Shown here: piece by piece, positions 35,505-43,253 of the stretch | Position numbering within the stretch: the stretch's first letter is position 1 | How the letters are laid out: every line of letters starts with the position of its first letter | From: CAYQTE01 sp964420285 | GTDB taxonomy: Bacteria; Planctomycetota; Phycisphaerae; Tepidisphaerales; Tepidisphaeraceae | DNA length: 64,000 nucleotides | Reading direction: 5' to 3' | NCBI GenBank assembly: GCA_964420285.1 | Contig: CAYQTE010000012.1 | Span: forward strand, 1-64,000 | Notes under the pieces: model-generated | Told to the model about the DNA's origin: nothing | The model's database searches: none | Seen by the model: only the letters and a program-made list of their open reading frames with translations | Position numbers and translations under genes: made by a program

Positions 35505-35799
35505 ATTCTATCACATGATGTTGGAGGCACCGGGATTGGACCCCACAGGAACAGAGGTGGAAAACGCGCTGAACCAGTTCGATAACTGGATCAGGTACAG
35601 TCAAAACTGCTGGATCATATATACGGATCGCGACGCATCATACCTGTATGGGAAACTCGGCTCATTGGCACGCAGCGCCAAGGGCGGGCATATCTTCATC
35701 GTTTGTCTTGATATCAAAAACCGCCAGGGCTGGATGCCGAAATCGCTATGGAACTGGCTGCGCGAGAATCAATCAGCGTCGACACCCATAATCAAATAG
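35497..35799 (+). CDS. SinR/Cas2-like small protein
   Basis: A 100-aa protein. The pattern (KFYHMMLEAPGLDP, a helix ENALNQFDNWIRYSQNCWII, YTDRDASYLYGKLGSLAR, GHIFIVCLDIKNRQGW, then MPKSLWNWLRE) follows the order seen in SinR-like proteins: a ferredoxin-like fold related to Cas2 and VapD, with a central W-x-x-x-T-D strand and a final W-L motif. Function in this family is largely unknown. It overlaps the membrane coiled-coil gene by 8 bp. It could be the soluble or effector partner of a membrane device. Assignment by pattern only. Confidence 0.5.
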   Translation: MHKFYHMMLEAPGLDPTGTEVENALNQFDNWIRYSQNCWIIYTDRDASYLYGKLGSLARSAKGGHIFIVCLDIKNRQGWMPKSLWNWLRENQSASTPIIK

Positions 35800-35847
35800 C
35801 CCTGACTCCGATGCGGCGCGCTCGACTGCCAAGGCCGCCGCACCGGG

Positions 35848-36918
35848 CTACTCGCGGCCACCATGGCGGCACAGCATATGCGCTATCCCGGTGTGGCCGT
35901 TTGCGTTCGCAACACGCAACGGAGTTATCCCCGAGTCCGTTTTCGCATTGACAGCGGCACCGCCACGAAGAAGCAGTTCGGCAAGAACTGTATTGCCATT
36001 AAGAGCTGCCGTGTGCAACAACGTCAGGCCCGATTCGAGGCGGACGCTGGCGTCGGCCTTCCAGGCTATGAGCAACTTCACCATCTCTTCCTGGCCGTTT
36101 ATCGCGCTCACGACAAGGGGCGTGTATCCCTCCTCGTTTCTTGAGTTGACATCGGCTCCGTGCTCTAGCAGAAGCGCCGCAACGTCCGCGCGACCGTTAG
36201 CTACCGCGATCCACAGCGACGTCAGGCCGGAGCCCGTTTCAGCAGAGAGGCCGGCCCCGTTTTCCAACAGCAATTTCACCAAATCAGTGTGCCCTTTGTC
36301 CACGGCAAGATGCAGTGGCGTGCATCCTTTGCCGTCCTTTGAGTCGGCGTCGGCACCGCCGGCTAGCAGTGCCTGGGCCACGTCCGCGTGCCCGCTGGCT
36401 GCCGCAAAGTGCAGCGGTGTTTGCCCAGAATTGGTTTTTGCGTCGACCCGCGCGTTTTTGGCTAGCAGAAGTCGAACCACATGTGGGTGGCCGTTAACCG
36501 CCGCGGCGTGCAGAGGAGTATGGCCGTTCTCCACCTCTGCGTTGACGTTTGCTCCTTTCGCCAGAAGCCATTCCGCGACCGGCGTTCTCCCAGCGAATGC
36601 CGCCAAGTGCAGCGGAGTCTGCCCATGGTCGTCCCGGGCGTGCAACAGGGCGCGGTTGCCCATGCAGAGCGATTCGACCGCCGCGAGGTCACCATTCTGG
36701 GCGGCGTCAAAGATGGAAACTGGCGCCCCGACATCGCTTCCAGCCGCGCCCGACGGCGGCATGCGCGAATTCGAATCCGCCGGGCAGACGGCGGATACGA
36801 ACAACCCGCGAACGTTGGCTATTTGCTCAGCCTGGGCGGTGTCGTCCGCCTCGATCGTCAGTTCCAATTCTTCGCCAGAGTCGCGCCGAGCGCCCTGGAC
36901 CACATACCACTTTGACAT
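35848..36918 (-). CDS. Ankyrin-repeat protein
   Basis: A 356-aa protein. Residues 1-50 (KWYVVQGARRDSGEELEL, then EADDTAQAEQIANVRGLFV) form a small alpha/beta domain that resembles the N-terminal piece of GspF-like and other planctomycete proteins. Nine ankyrin repeats follow (about 68-356), most with the TPLHxAAxxGH signature and 33 residues long. Ankyrin arrays bind other proteins. No signal peptide is seen, so it is probably cytoplasmic. An aaggga ribosome site precedes the ATG. It follows the zinc-ribbon/PH gene on the same strand by 31 bp. Confidence 0.82.
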   Translation of the reverse strand: MSKWYVVQGARRDSGEELELTIEADDTAQAEQIANVRGLFVSAVCPADSNSRMPPSGAAGSDVGAPVSIFDAAQNGDLAAVESLCMGNRALLHARDDHGQTPLHLAAFAGRTPVAEWLLAKGANVNAEVENGHTPLHAAAVNGHPHVVRLLLAKNARVDAKTNSGQTPLHFAAASGHADVAQALLAGGADADSKDGKGCTPLHLAVDKGHTDLVKLLLENGAGLSAETGSGLTSLWIAVANGRADVAALLLEHGADVNSRNEEGYTPLVVSAINGQEEMVKLLIAWKADASVRLESGLTLLHTAALNGNTVLAELLLRGGAAVNAKTDSGITPLRVANANGHTGIAHMLCRHGGRE

Positions 36919-36949
36919 GACATTCCCTTCGAGCAGCGACGAGGGCTCT

Positions 36950-37813
36950 TCAGCTTGCCACGGCCGCCAAATTCTTCATTAGATTGAAGGCAAACCATGA
37001 ATCCTCGACGGAAAACACTTGGGCCTTGGCATTGGCTGAGTCCTTTGTGATTCGCACGGCATTGGAGAAAGGCTCAAAGGCCACGATCTTCTTGTAGGGC
37101 ACGCGAAAGACCTTCGCCGGCCCGGCGAAATAGATCCCTTTATTCGTGATGCCAAGCCCGCCATTATCGATGTGGTCGAGGCTAGTACTCTCCACAGGGT
37201 GTCCACGGAAACCTCCGGTGTGGAAGTAAAGACCACGGGCCACGCGAACATTAATGCCAGCGTAGCCGCCGACGGTGTGGCGATGGGTCCGTTCCTCAAA
37301 GTATTCCACGCCCGCGAACGCCCAAAGCAGAGTTTCGCCAGCGAGGAGATTGAAGTTCAATTGGTGATCGGGGTCGAAATTGTGCGCGCTGAGGTCATCG
37401 CCTTCCATAACCGCACGCAGTATTCCGGCTTTCCAGAGCTTGACTATCGCACCGTGCGCGTTCCCTTCTTCACTCGTAATCTTCACCTCGCCAAAAAGTG
37501 ACGAGAGTCGCGACTCTTGCTCGGCGCTGATGATGCCCTTCGCCAGCATGTTGTCGATCGCCGTTTCCCACCCCCGGACGAGTACCGGACGCATTTCGCT
37601 CGGAGCGATCAGTTTCTGCGATTCCATGTCGCGGAGCTTGGCGACCAGTTGAGCGTGATCGATCTGCTTTTCGACGTAGGCGGTAACCAGTAGGACCGCT
37701 TCCGCAGCAGCCGCGTCATGCTTTTGCAATTGCAAGTGGTGCTGCGCTTCGCAATCGGCGTGGACATGGCGTAGGAGGCCCGCGTCTCGGCCACAATATT
37801 TGCAGAGGCCCAT
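36950..37813 (-). CDS. Zinc-ribbon plus PH-like domain protein, unknown
   Basis: A 287-aa protein. The N-terminus has a zinc-binding knuckle CKYCGRDAGLLRHVHADC (C4, C7, H16 or H18, C21). Residues about 30-130 are helical (LLVTAYVEKQIDHAQLVAKLRDME), and the C-terminal half is a beta-rich PH-like domain ending FNLMKNLA, with YAGINVRVARGLYFHTGGFRG and VPYKKIVAFEPFSNAVRITKD. Bacterial PH-like domains often sense membranes or damaged proteins. No known family name. A ggag ribosome site precedes it. First gene of a likely unit with the ankyrin gene. Confidence 0.6.
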   Translation of the reverse strand: MGLCKYCGRDAGLLRHVHADCEAQHHLQLQKHDAAAAEAVLLVTAYVEKQIDHAQLVAKLRDMESQKLIAPSEMRPVLVRGWETAIDNMLAKGIISAEQESRLSSLFGEVKITSEEGNAHGAIVKLWKAGILRAVMEGDDLSAHNFDPDHQLNFNLLAGETLLWAFAGVEYFEERTHRHTVGGYAGINVRVARGLYFHTGGFRGHPVESTSLDHIDNGGLGITNKGIYFAGPAKVFRVPYKKIVAFEPFSNAVRITKDSANAKAQVFSVEDSWFAFNLMKNLAAVAS

Positions 37814-37998
37814 TGTGCGTCTCCAAATAGTCGGCGAGATTATACCAAAGCCTGCTCAACGAGTCGCGATGCCTTTGCCGGGTATATGTCCCGCCCCATT
37901 GCCAGTAGAATCCGTTCATGGCGATAGCGGCCAGCACGATTGAATATTGATCCGGAGCGGAAGCCGGTTTTCGACGACATCGGGCTTGCAGACAGAGC

Positions 37999-38144
37999 CT
38001 AAACCGGTAAATACCATATCTGCCCGGCAAGTTCGTGCGGTTCGGCGCATGTCGCGATCGGAGCAAGGTCTGAAATCGCTTCGCCGATGCGCACGTGTTT
38101 ATGATGCGCCCGTTCAGATCCTCGTCGGCCAGGAACGCAATCAC
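37999..38144 (-). pseudogene. Decayed DUF5615 PIN-like toxin
   Basis: The first codons after a GTG at 38144 read VIAFLADEDLNGRIIN, the start of DUF5615 proteins (which begin xxFLADENxNG). After about 16 residues the frame is lost; in another frame just downstream comes ISDLAPIATCAEPHELAGQIWYLPV and a stop at 37999, which matches the typical C-terminus. The 146 bp are not a multiple of three, and the family is normally about 110-120 residues, so most of the middle is deleted. It overlaps the DUF433 gene by GTGA, the normal arrangement for this pair. Confidence 0.75.
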
Positions 38145-38485
38145 GGTCCCGGCTTTCTGGCCGCTTGACGAGCCAAGAGGCGATCGCGCAGACCGTGCTG
38201 GTCGCACGCGGCTTGTGCCCGGCGGCGGGTGTCCGCGGCGTCGGCCTGGCGCTGTTGCAGATACACTTCCACTTCAGGCACATGCGTCAGGTAAAAGGCG
38301 ATGGCCGCGTGAACATCCGCCAGCGATAGCGATGAAAACTGTTGGACGATCTCCTCGGCCGTGTTGCCGTCGCGATAACTCCCGACCAGTGTGTCCAGGA
38401 TGACGCGCGTTGGGCCGACCCGCACCACGCCCGCCTCGTCGATGTGCAAGGGCGATGCCAGCGGCGTAATGGATAGAGTGGACAT
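38141..38485 (-). CDS. DUF433 antitoxin
   Basis: A 114-aa protein with the full DUF433 pattern: VRVGPTRVILDTLVGSYRDGNTAEEIVQQFSSLSLADVHAAIAFYLTH, a helix-turn-helix-like fold, then VEVYLQQRQADAADTRRRA and a basic tail. DUF433 genes are usually followed by a DUF5615 PIN-like toxin, and one follows here but is broken (37999-38144). The antitoxin itself looks intact. gggag precedes the ATG. Confidence 0.85.
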   Translation of the reverse strand: MSTLSITPLASPLHIDEAGVVRVGPTRVILDTLVGSYRDGNTAEEIVQQFSSLSLADVHAAIAFYLTHVPEVEVYLQQRQADAADTRRRAQAACDQHGLRDRLLARQAARKPGP

Positions 38486-38631
38486 ACCGCAACTCCCGAA
38501 CCCGAATCATATCACGCGCATGCCGTTGCAAACAGCGTGAGGCGGCTTGAAATTGGACACGGGCGCTTTTCCGCAAGACTCATTACCGCGACGGGTGTAT
38601 GCCCCGGCCAATTCCCTGTAGAATCCCCCGC

Positions 38632-39420
38632 ATGGGGACAGCGGCTACGCCGATCCTGAGCATCGATCCGGAATGGAAACCCATTCTCGATCCGATCGGA
38701 TTCGATCTCGATTTCGTCTTTGGCAGCGAACAGGTCAAACCCTGGCGCACCCTGGACGATCGGGAGAACTGCATATTGGATATTCCGCGCGAAGGCGGCG
38801 GCGTCAGCCGGCTGCATATCAAACGCTTTCCGCCTCGCAAAACCCTGCCCACGGATGCCGATTGCGAAGTGCAGGGATTGCGGCTGCTGGCGGCGGCGAA
38901 CGTGCCGACGGCGCGGCTGGTGGCGTCGGGGCGAGGGGCGGATTTGCGCAGTTTTGTGGCCGTGGAAGACCTGGCGGGATATCGACCGGCCGACAAGCTG
39001 ATCGAATCGGGGACGCCGTTTGCGACGGTGCTCAATCCGATCGCCGATCTGGCGGCTCTGCTGCACGAGCGCGGGCTGCACCATCGCGATCTGTATCTGT
39101 GCCACTTTTTCGTGACGCTGACGCCGGCGATCGACGTGCGGCTGATCGACGCAGCGCGCGTGAGCAAGCTGCCGGGGCTGTTCATGCGGCAACGCTGGAT
39201 CGTCAAGGATTTCGCCCAGCTCTGGTTCAGCACGCTGGCATTGCCGGTCACGGATGAGCAGCGCATGGCGCTGTTTCATCGCTACTGCGCCCGCCGCAGA
39301 CTTGTGGCCGACGATCTGCTGCTTCGGCTGGTCAATAACAAAGTTCGCTGGATAGAAGCCCACGACCGCAAGCTCAAGGTGCGCGAGCCGAATCGGAACA
39401 TCTCGATCCCACAAGAGTGA
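38632..39420 (+). CDS. Lipopolysaccharide kinase family protein (InaA/WaaP-like)
   Basis: A 262-aa kinase of the RIO/eukaryotic-like fold that phosphorylates heptose or Kdo in LPS core. The catalytic loop is ERGLHHRDLYLCHFFV (H-R-D-x-Y-x-x-H) and the metal-binding segment is VRLIDAARVSKL, as in WaaP and InaA. The N-terminus has RLHIKRFPPRK, which contains the ATP-anchoring lysine. The start at 38632 is chosen for the family; 38599 is also open. Its stop overlaps the GTG of the next glycosyltransferase, which supports an LPS-core or similar glycolipid role. Confidence 0.78.
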   Translation: MGTAATPILSIDPEWKPILDPIGFDLDFVFGSEQVKPWRTLDDRENCILDIPREGGGVSRLHIKRFPPRKTLPTDADCEVQGLRLLAAANVPTARLVASGRGADLRSFVAVEDLAGYRPADKLIESGTPFATVLNPIADLAALLHERGLHHRDLYLCHFFVTLTPAIDVRLIDAARVSKLPGLFMRQRWIVKDFAQLWFSTLALPVTDEQRMALFHRYCARRRLVADDLLLRLVNNKVRWIEAHDRKLKVREPNRNISIPQE

Positions 39421-40559
39421 AGATCGCCCTGGTCATCCTCCATGCCGATCCCCGCCGTGGCGGGGCCGAGCGCTACACGGTCGATCTGGCGGCGGCGCTG
39501 TCGGCGGCGGGACACAATGTCGATCTGCTGGCGGCCGATGCGGCCGGGCCGATCCCGTCGGTGCGAACGGTCTTTGCCCACAGCGGCGCCCTGACGCGTG
39601 CGGGGCGATACGGGCAGTTTCTGGAATCGGTCGATCGTCAACTGGAGGCCGAGTCTTACGACATCGTCCACGCGATGCTGCCGGTAAACCGCTGCGACAT
39701 TTATCATCCGCACGCGGGATTGGCTCTGGCGGCGCTCTTGCGCGGGCACGAAAAGCGATCGTCGGCCGTGATGTCGCGTTTGTCGCAGATAGGCAACCAG
39801 CTCAATCGCCGCCGGCGCCGTTTCGCGGCCGTCGAGCGGCAGCTTCTGACGCGAAGCGACGCCCCGGTGGTGATTTGCCTGTCGGACTACGTCAAGCAAT
39901 CGATCGCGGAATATTATCCGCTGCCGTCGGATCGGCTGGCGACGCTGTTCAATGCGGTTGATCTGGACAAGTTCAATCCCGCCGACCGGCCGCAATCCCG
40001 GCGCGATGTGCGCGAGCGTCTCGGTCTGGCCGCGTCGGATCGCGTGGCGCTATTCATGGCGCAGGATTTCGCGCGCAAGGGTCTGGCGGCCGCCATTGAC
40101 GCGGTGGCGCTGGTGTGCGAACCGGCATTGCGGCTAATCGTCGTCGGGAAAGAATCTCCGGCCCAATATATCCGTCAGGCGGCAAGCCGGGGAATCGCAT
40201 CGCAGATCATCTTCGCCGGAAGTACGGACGACCCGGCCGATTATTATCGTGCGGCCGATTTCTTCGTGCTGCCCACGCGTCACGATCCGTGCAGTCTGGT
40301 GGTGCTGGAAGCTCTGGCGATGGGCCTGCCGGTGATCAGCACGATCCGGAACGGCGCCTGCGAGATCATGCAAAATGGCGTGCATGGCGCGGTGCTGCCC
40401 GATCCGAACGACATCCCCGCCCTGGCCGCATCCATCCGCGAACTTTGCGACGATGCAAAGCGCGCCGCGATGAGCCAGGCCTGCCTGAGCCTCCGGCCGA
40501 GACTGGACATGTCCGGGCATCTGGATCGTCTGCTGGCGATCTACGAAAATGCCAAATAG
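39417..40559 (+). CDS. Family 4 glycosyltransferase (WaaG-like)
   Basis: A 380-aa GT-B glycosyltransferase read from a GTG overlapping the kinase stop. The acceptor half begins KIALVILHADPRRGGAERYTVDLAAALS; the donor half has VALFMAQDFARKGLAAAIDAVAL, DYYRAADFFVLPTRHDPCSLVVLEALAMGLPVIST, which contains the E-x7-E motif. The wording closely follows WaaG, the glucosyltransferase that adds the first outer-core hexose. Pairing with a WaaP-like kinase strengthens this. Confidence 0.82.
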   Translation: MKIALVILHADPRRGGAERYTVDLAAALSAAGHNVDLLAADAAGPIPSVRTVFAHSGALTRAGRYGQFLESVDRQLEAESYDIVHAMLPVNRCDIYHPHAGLALAALLRGHEKRSSAVMSRLSQIGNQLNRRRRRFAAVERQLLTRSDAPVVICLSDYVKQSIAEYYPLPSDRLATLFNAVDLDKFNPADRPQSRRDVRERLGLAASDRVALFMAQDFARKGLAAAIDAVALVCEPALRLIVVGKESPAQYIRQAASRGIASQIIFAGSTDDPADYYRAADFFVLPTRHDPCSLVVLEALAMGLPVISTIRNGACEIMQNGVHGAVLPDPNDIPALAASIRELCDDAKRAAMSQACLSLRPRLDMSGHLDRLLAIYENAK

Positions 40560-40574
40560 CACACCGACAGTGAG

Positions 40575-41150
40575 TCAACCCAATTCTTGATCGCCTTTCT
40601 TGCCCAATCGCAGTTGCGCCAAAAATTCGCTGTTCCCGCCGGCGCCTTTCATCGGGCTGGGGATTGTTGACACCACATCCAACCCCAGCGCCCGGACGTG
40701 GCCGAGCACGCTTTCGACGACGGCGGCGACGTGCTCTGTCGGCAGGACGCCGCGGCGCAGAAGCGTCTTGTCGGCTTCATAATGCGGCTTGATGAGCGTC
40801 ACGATGAGTCCGCCCTCGGCCAGCAGTTTCATCGCGGCGGGGAGGATGTGTTTCTGTTTTGTCCAGGCGACGTCGATGGTGACCAGATCGACCGGCCGGG
40901 GCAGCGTGGCGTGCATGGCGTTGGTGCGTTCCATGACCACGACGCGTGCGTCGGTGCGGAGTTTCCAATCGAGCATGCCGTAGCCGGTGTCGATTGCGTA
41001 GACGAGTTTTGCGCCGCCTTGGAGCAGGCAATCGACGAACCCGCCGGCGTTGGAGCCCAGATCGGCACAGATTTTCCCGGTCACGTCGATCGCGAAGGCG
41101 GCCAGTGCGGCCTGGAGTTTCCCGCCCGATCGCGAGGCGTAGTGCGGCAT
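40575..41150 (-). CDS. TlyA-like rRNA methyltransferase lacking the S4 domain
   Basis: A 191-aa S-adenosylmethionine-dependent methyltransferase of the FtsJ/TlyA type. It starts ASRSGGKLQAAL, equivalent to the SRGGxKL that joins the S4 domain to the catalytic domain in TlyA. CADLGSNAGGFVDCLLQGGAKLVYAIDTGYGMLDWKL is the SAM loop, and VDLVTIDVAW, LIVTLIKPHYE and GNSEFLAQLRL are conserved. TlyA 2'-O-methylates 16S and 23S rRNA and is 250-270 aa; the RNA-binding S4 part is missing. It lies 11 bp after a microprotein gene. Confidence 0.72.
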   Translation of the reverse strand: MPHYASRSGGKLQAALAAFAIDVTGKICADLGSNAGGFVDCLLQGGAKLVYAIDTGYGMLDWKLRTDARVVVMERTNAMHATLPRPVDLVTIDVAWTKQKHILPAAMKLLAEGGLIVTLIKPHYEADKTLLRRGVLPTEHVAAVVESVLGHVRALGLDVVSTIPSPMKGAGGNSEFLAQLRLGKKGDQELG

Positions 41151-41161
41151 GGGCGTGCAGT

Positions 41162-41266
41162 TTAGCCCGCCGCGACCGTCAAAACGACCAGGCCGAGCAA
41201 TGTCGCCGCCAGAAAGACCAGGGGCATCCAGTCGGGCACATTCGATTTGTGTAAATAGCAGTTCAT
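41162..41266 (-). CDS. 34-aa single-helix membrane microprotein
   Basis: A short frame of 34 codons: NCYLHKSNVPDWMPLVF then a hydrophobic helix (LAATLLGLVVLTVAAG) to the stop. A ggag sequence stands 8 bp before the ATG, which makes translation likely. It ends 11 bp before the TlyA-like gene and may be cotranscribed with it. No known family. Confidence 0.5.
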   Translation of the reverse strand: MNCYLHKSNVPDWMPLVFLAATLLGLVVLTVAAG

Positions 41267-41512
41267 AGCTGGTACTCCGTTATCGACAAACCCGCCGCCA
41301 GCCGAACAGAACCTTCGCATATTGTCGGGACGGCGCAGGCACGGCCGGTATTACAGGACCAAGTCGGCATGTCGCGTCACGGGCACGATAGGGAAGGTCC
41401 GATTATTCTCGCCGTTGAATCCGGCGCCGGTCCGCTATAAGAATGGTCCGCAGTATTATGACGGGGGTAGGTTCTTGAGTGATCGACAAGGGCATTTTCG
41501 GCGGAAGAGAAC

Positions 41513-43210
41513 ATGGCAAGCCGTTACACGATCGGGCTGGATTTCGGAACCAATTCAATGCGGGCGCTGATCGTCGACGTGCGCGACGGGAAGGAAATCG
41601 CCTCCTTTGTCAGCGATTACGCCAGTGGCGACACGGGCGTGATCGTCGATCCCAACCTGCCCGATCTGGCTCGGCAACATCCGGCGGATTATCTGGAGGC
41701 AATCGAGTCGGGCATCCGTCAGGCGTTGAAAGATGCGGCAAAGACGGATGGGTTCTCGCCCCGGCAGATCATCGGAATCGGCGTGGATACCACCGGCAGC
41801 ACGCCGATGCCGGTGGATTCCCGGTGCCGGGCGCTGGCGTGTCTGCCGGAATTTGCCGCCAATCCCGACGCGATGGCCTGGCTGTGGAAGGACCACACAT
41901 CGCACCGCGAGGCGGCCGAGATCACCGCGGCGGCCGGCAAAATGCGGCCGGCACTCCTGGCCAAGTGCGGGCAGCGATATTCATCGGAGTGGTTCTGGGC
42001 GAAGATCTGGCGATGCCTTCGCGTTTCGCCACGAGTGTTCTCAGCGGCGGCGACGTGGGTGGAAATCGCCGATTGGATACCGGCGGTTTTGGCGGGAGTC
42101 AGCGACTCATCGAAGATCGTTCGCGGAGTGTGCGCGGCGGGGCATAAGGCCTTTTACAACCCGAATTGGGTCGGATATCCGGATGAGCAATTCATCGCCT
42201 CGCTTGATCCGCAACTGGTGCGCGTGCGGCGGTCGCTGCCGGATAAAGCATATAACGTCGCCACGCCGGCCGGGCGGCTCAGTGCCGAATGGGCGAAAAA
42301 ACTTAGCCTGGCCGATGGATTGCCCATCGCGGTGGGCGCGTTCGACGCCCATCTGGGGGCGATCGGTGCGGGCATCGAGGATGGCACGCTGGTCAAGATC
42401 ATCGGCACATCGACCTGCGACATCATGGTCTCACCCATGGACCGGCCGCTTGTCGATATACCGGGGCTGTGCGGCATCGTGCCGGAATCGGTTTTGCCCG
42501 GTTATTACGGGCTGGAAGCCGGGCAGAGCGCGGTGGGGGATATTTTCAAATGGCTGGTGTCGCGGATCGAGCCCGGCGGCACCGCGGCCGGGTCGCATGA
42601 ACATCTCAGCGGCCTGGCGTCGCACATCCGTCCGGGCGAGAGCGGATTGCTGTGTCTCGACTGGCACAACGGCAATCGCACGGTGCTGGTCGATCAGCGG
42701 CTCACCGGACTGATGGTCGGGCTGAATCTGCAAACCTCGCCGGCCGAGATTTATCGCGCCCTGATCGAAGCCACCGCCATGGGCGCCCGCGTCATCATGG
42801 AACGGTTCGAGGAATACGGCGTGCCGGTGCGGCGAATCGTCAATTGCGGCGGAATCTCGGCACGCAATCCGCTGGTCATGCAGATCTACGCCGACGTCAT
42901 GAACCGCCCCATCGCCATCTCGCGCAGCCTGCAAACCTGCGCCCTGGGATCGACGGTGGCGGCGGCGGTCATGGCCGGCAAATCGGCCGGGGGCTACGAC
43001 GATTTCCCGACCGCCATCAAAGCGATGACCGGGGTGCAGGACCGCATCTTCACGCCCGACAAGAACGCGGCGGCGGTTTACGAGAAACTCTTTGCGATCT
43101 ACAAGCGGCTGCACGATGCCTTCGGCGTGGCCGGTCACACGGGCGATTTGTCGGGTGTGATGAAGGAACTTCTGGACATCCGCGACAGCATTCGCGGCCA
43201 ACATGCGTAA
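41513..43210 (+). CDS. araB: Ribulokinase
   Basis: A 565-aa FGGY-family kinase that phosphorylates L-ribulose with ATP in arabinose catabolism. The N-terminal YTIGLDFGTNSMRALIVDV is the ATP-domain start, GIGVDTTGSTPMPVD is the sugar-binding loop typical of AraB, and ALLAKCGQRYSSEWFWAKIW is followed by IIGTSTCDIM. GYYGLEAGQSAVGDIFKWL and VNCGGISARNPLVMQIYADVMNRPI form the C-terminal FGGY signature. The usual AraB length is 560-570 aa. A TATAAG box near 41439 may be its promoter. First of araB-araA-araD. Confidence 0.94.
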   Translation: MASRYTIGLDFGTNSMRALIVDVRDGKEIASFVSDYASGDTGVIVDPNLPDLARQHPADYLEAIESGIRQALKDAAKTDGFSPRQIIGIGVDTTGSTPMPVDSRCRALACLPEFAANPDAMAWLWKDHTSHREAAEITAAAGKMRPALLAKCGQRYSSEWFWAKIWRCLRVSPRVFSAAATWVEIADWIPAVLAGVSDSSKIVRGVCAAGHKAFYNPNWVGYPDEQFIASLDPQLVRVRRSLPDKAYNVATPAGRLSAEWAKKLSLADGLPIAVGAFDAHLGAIGAGIEDGTLVKIIGTSTCDIMVSPMDRPLVDIPGLCGIVPESVLPGYYGLEAGQSAVGDIFKWLVSRIEPGGTAAGSHEHLSGLASHIRPGESGLLCLDWHNGNRTVLVDQRLTGLMVGLNLQTSPAEIYRALIEATAMGARVIMERFEEYGVPVRRIVNCGGISARNPLVMQIYADVMNRPIAISRSLQTCALGSTVAAAVMAGKSAGGYDDFPTAIKAMTGVQDRIFTPDKNAAAVYEKLFAIYKRLHDAFGVAGHTGDLSGVMKELLDIRDSIRGQHA

Positions 43211-43219
43211 TTTGCGCGG

Positions 43220-43236
43220 GGTCCGCGATGCGGACC
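43220..43236. repeat. REP-like 17-mer (ggtccgc-N3-gcggacc)
   Basis: A third copy of the palindromic core found twice at 7419-7469. Here it is single and lies in the 43-bp gap between araB and araA. It could slow ribosomes or set mRNA stability between the two genes. Confidence 0.6.
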
Positions 43237-43253
43237 GTACAGTGGAGAAATTC

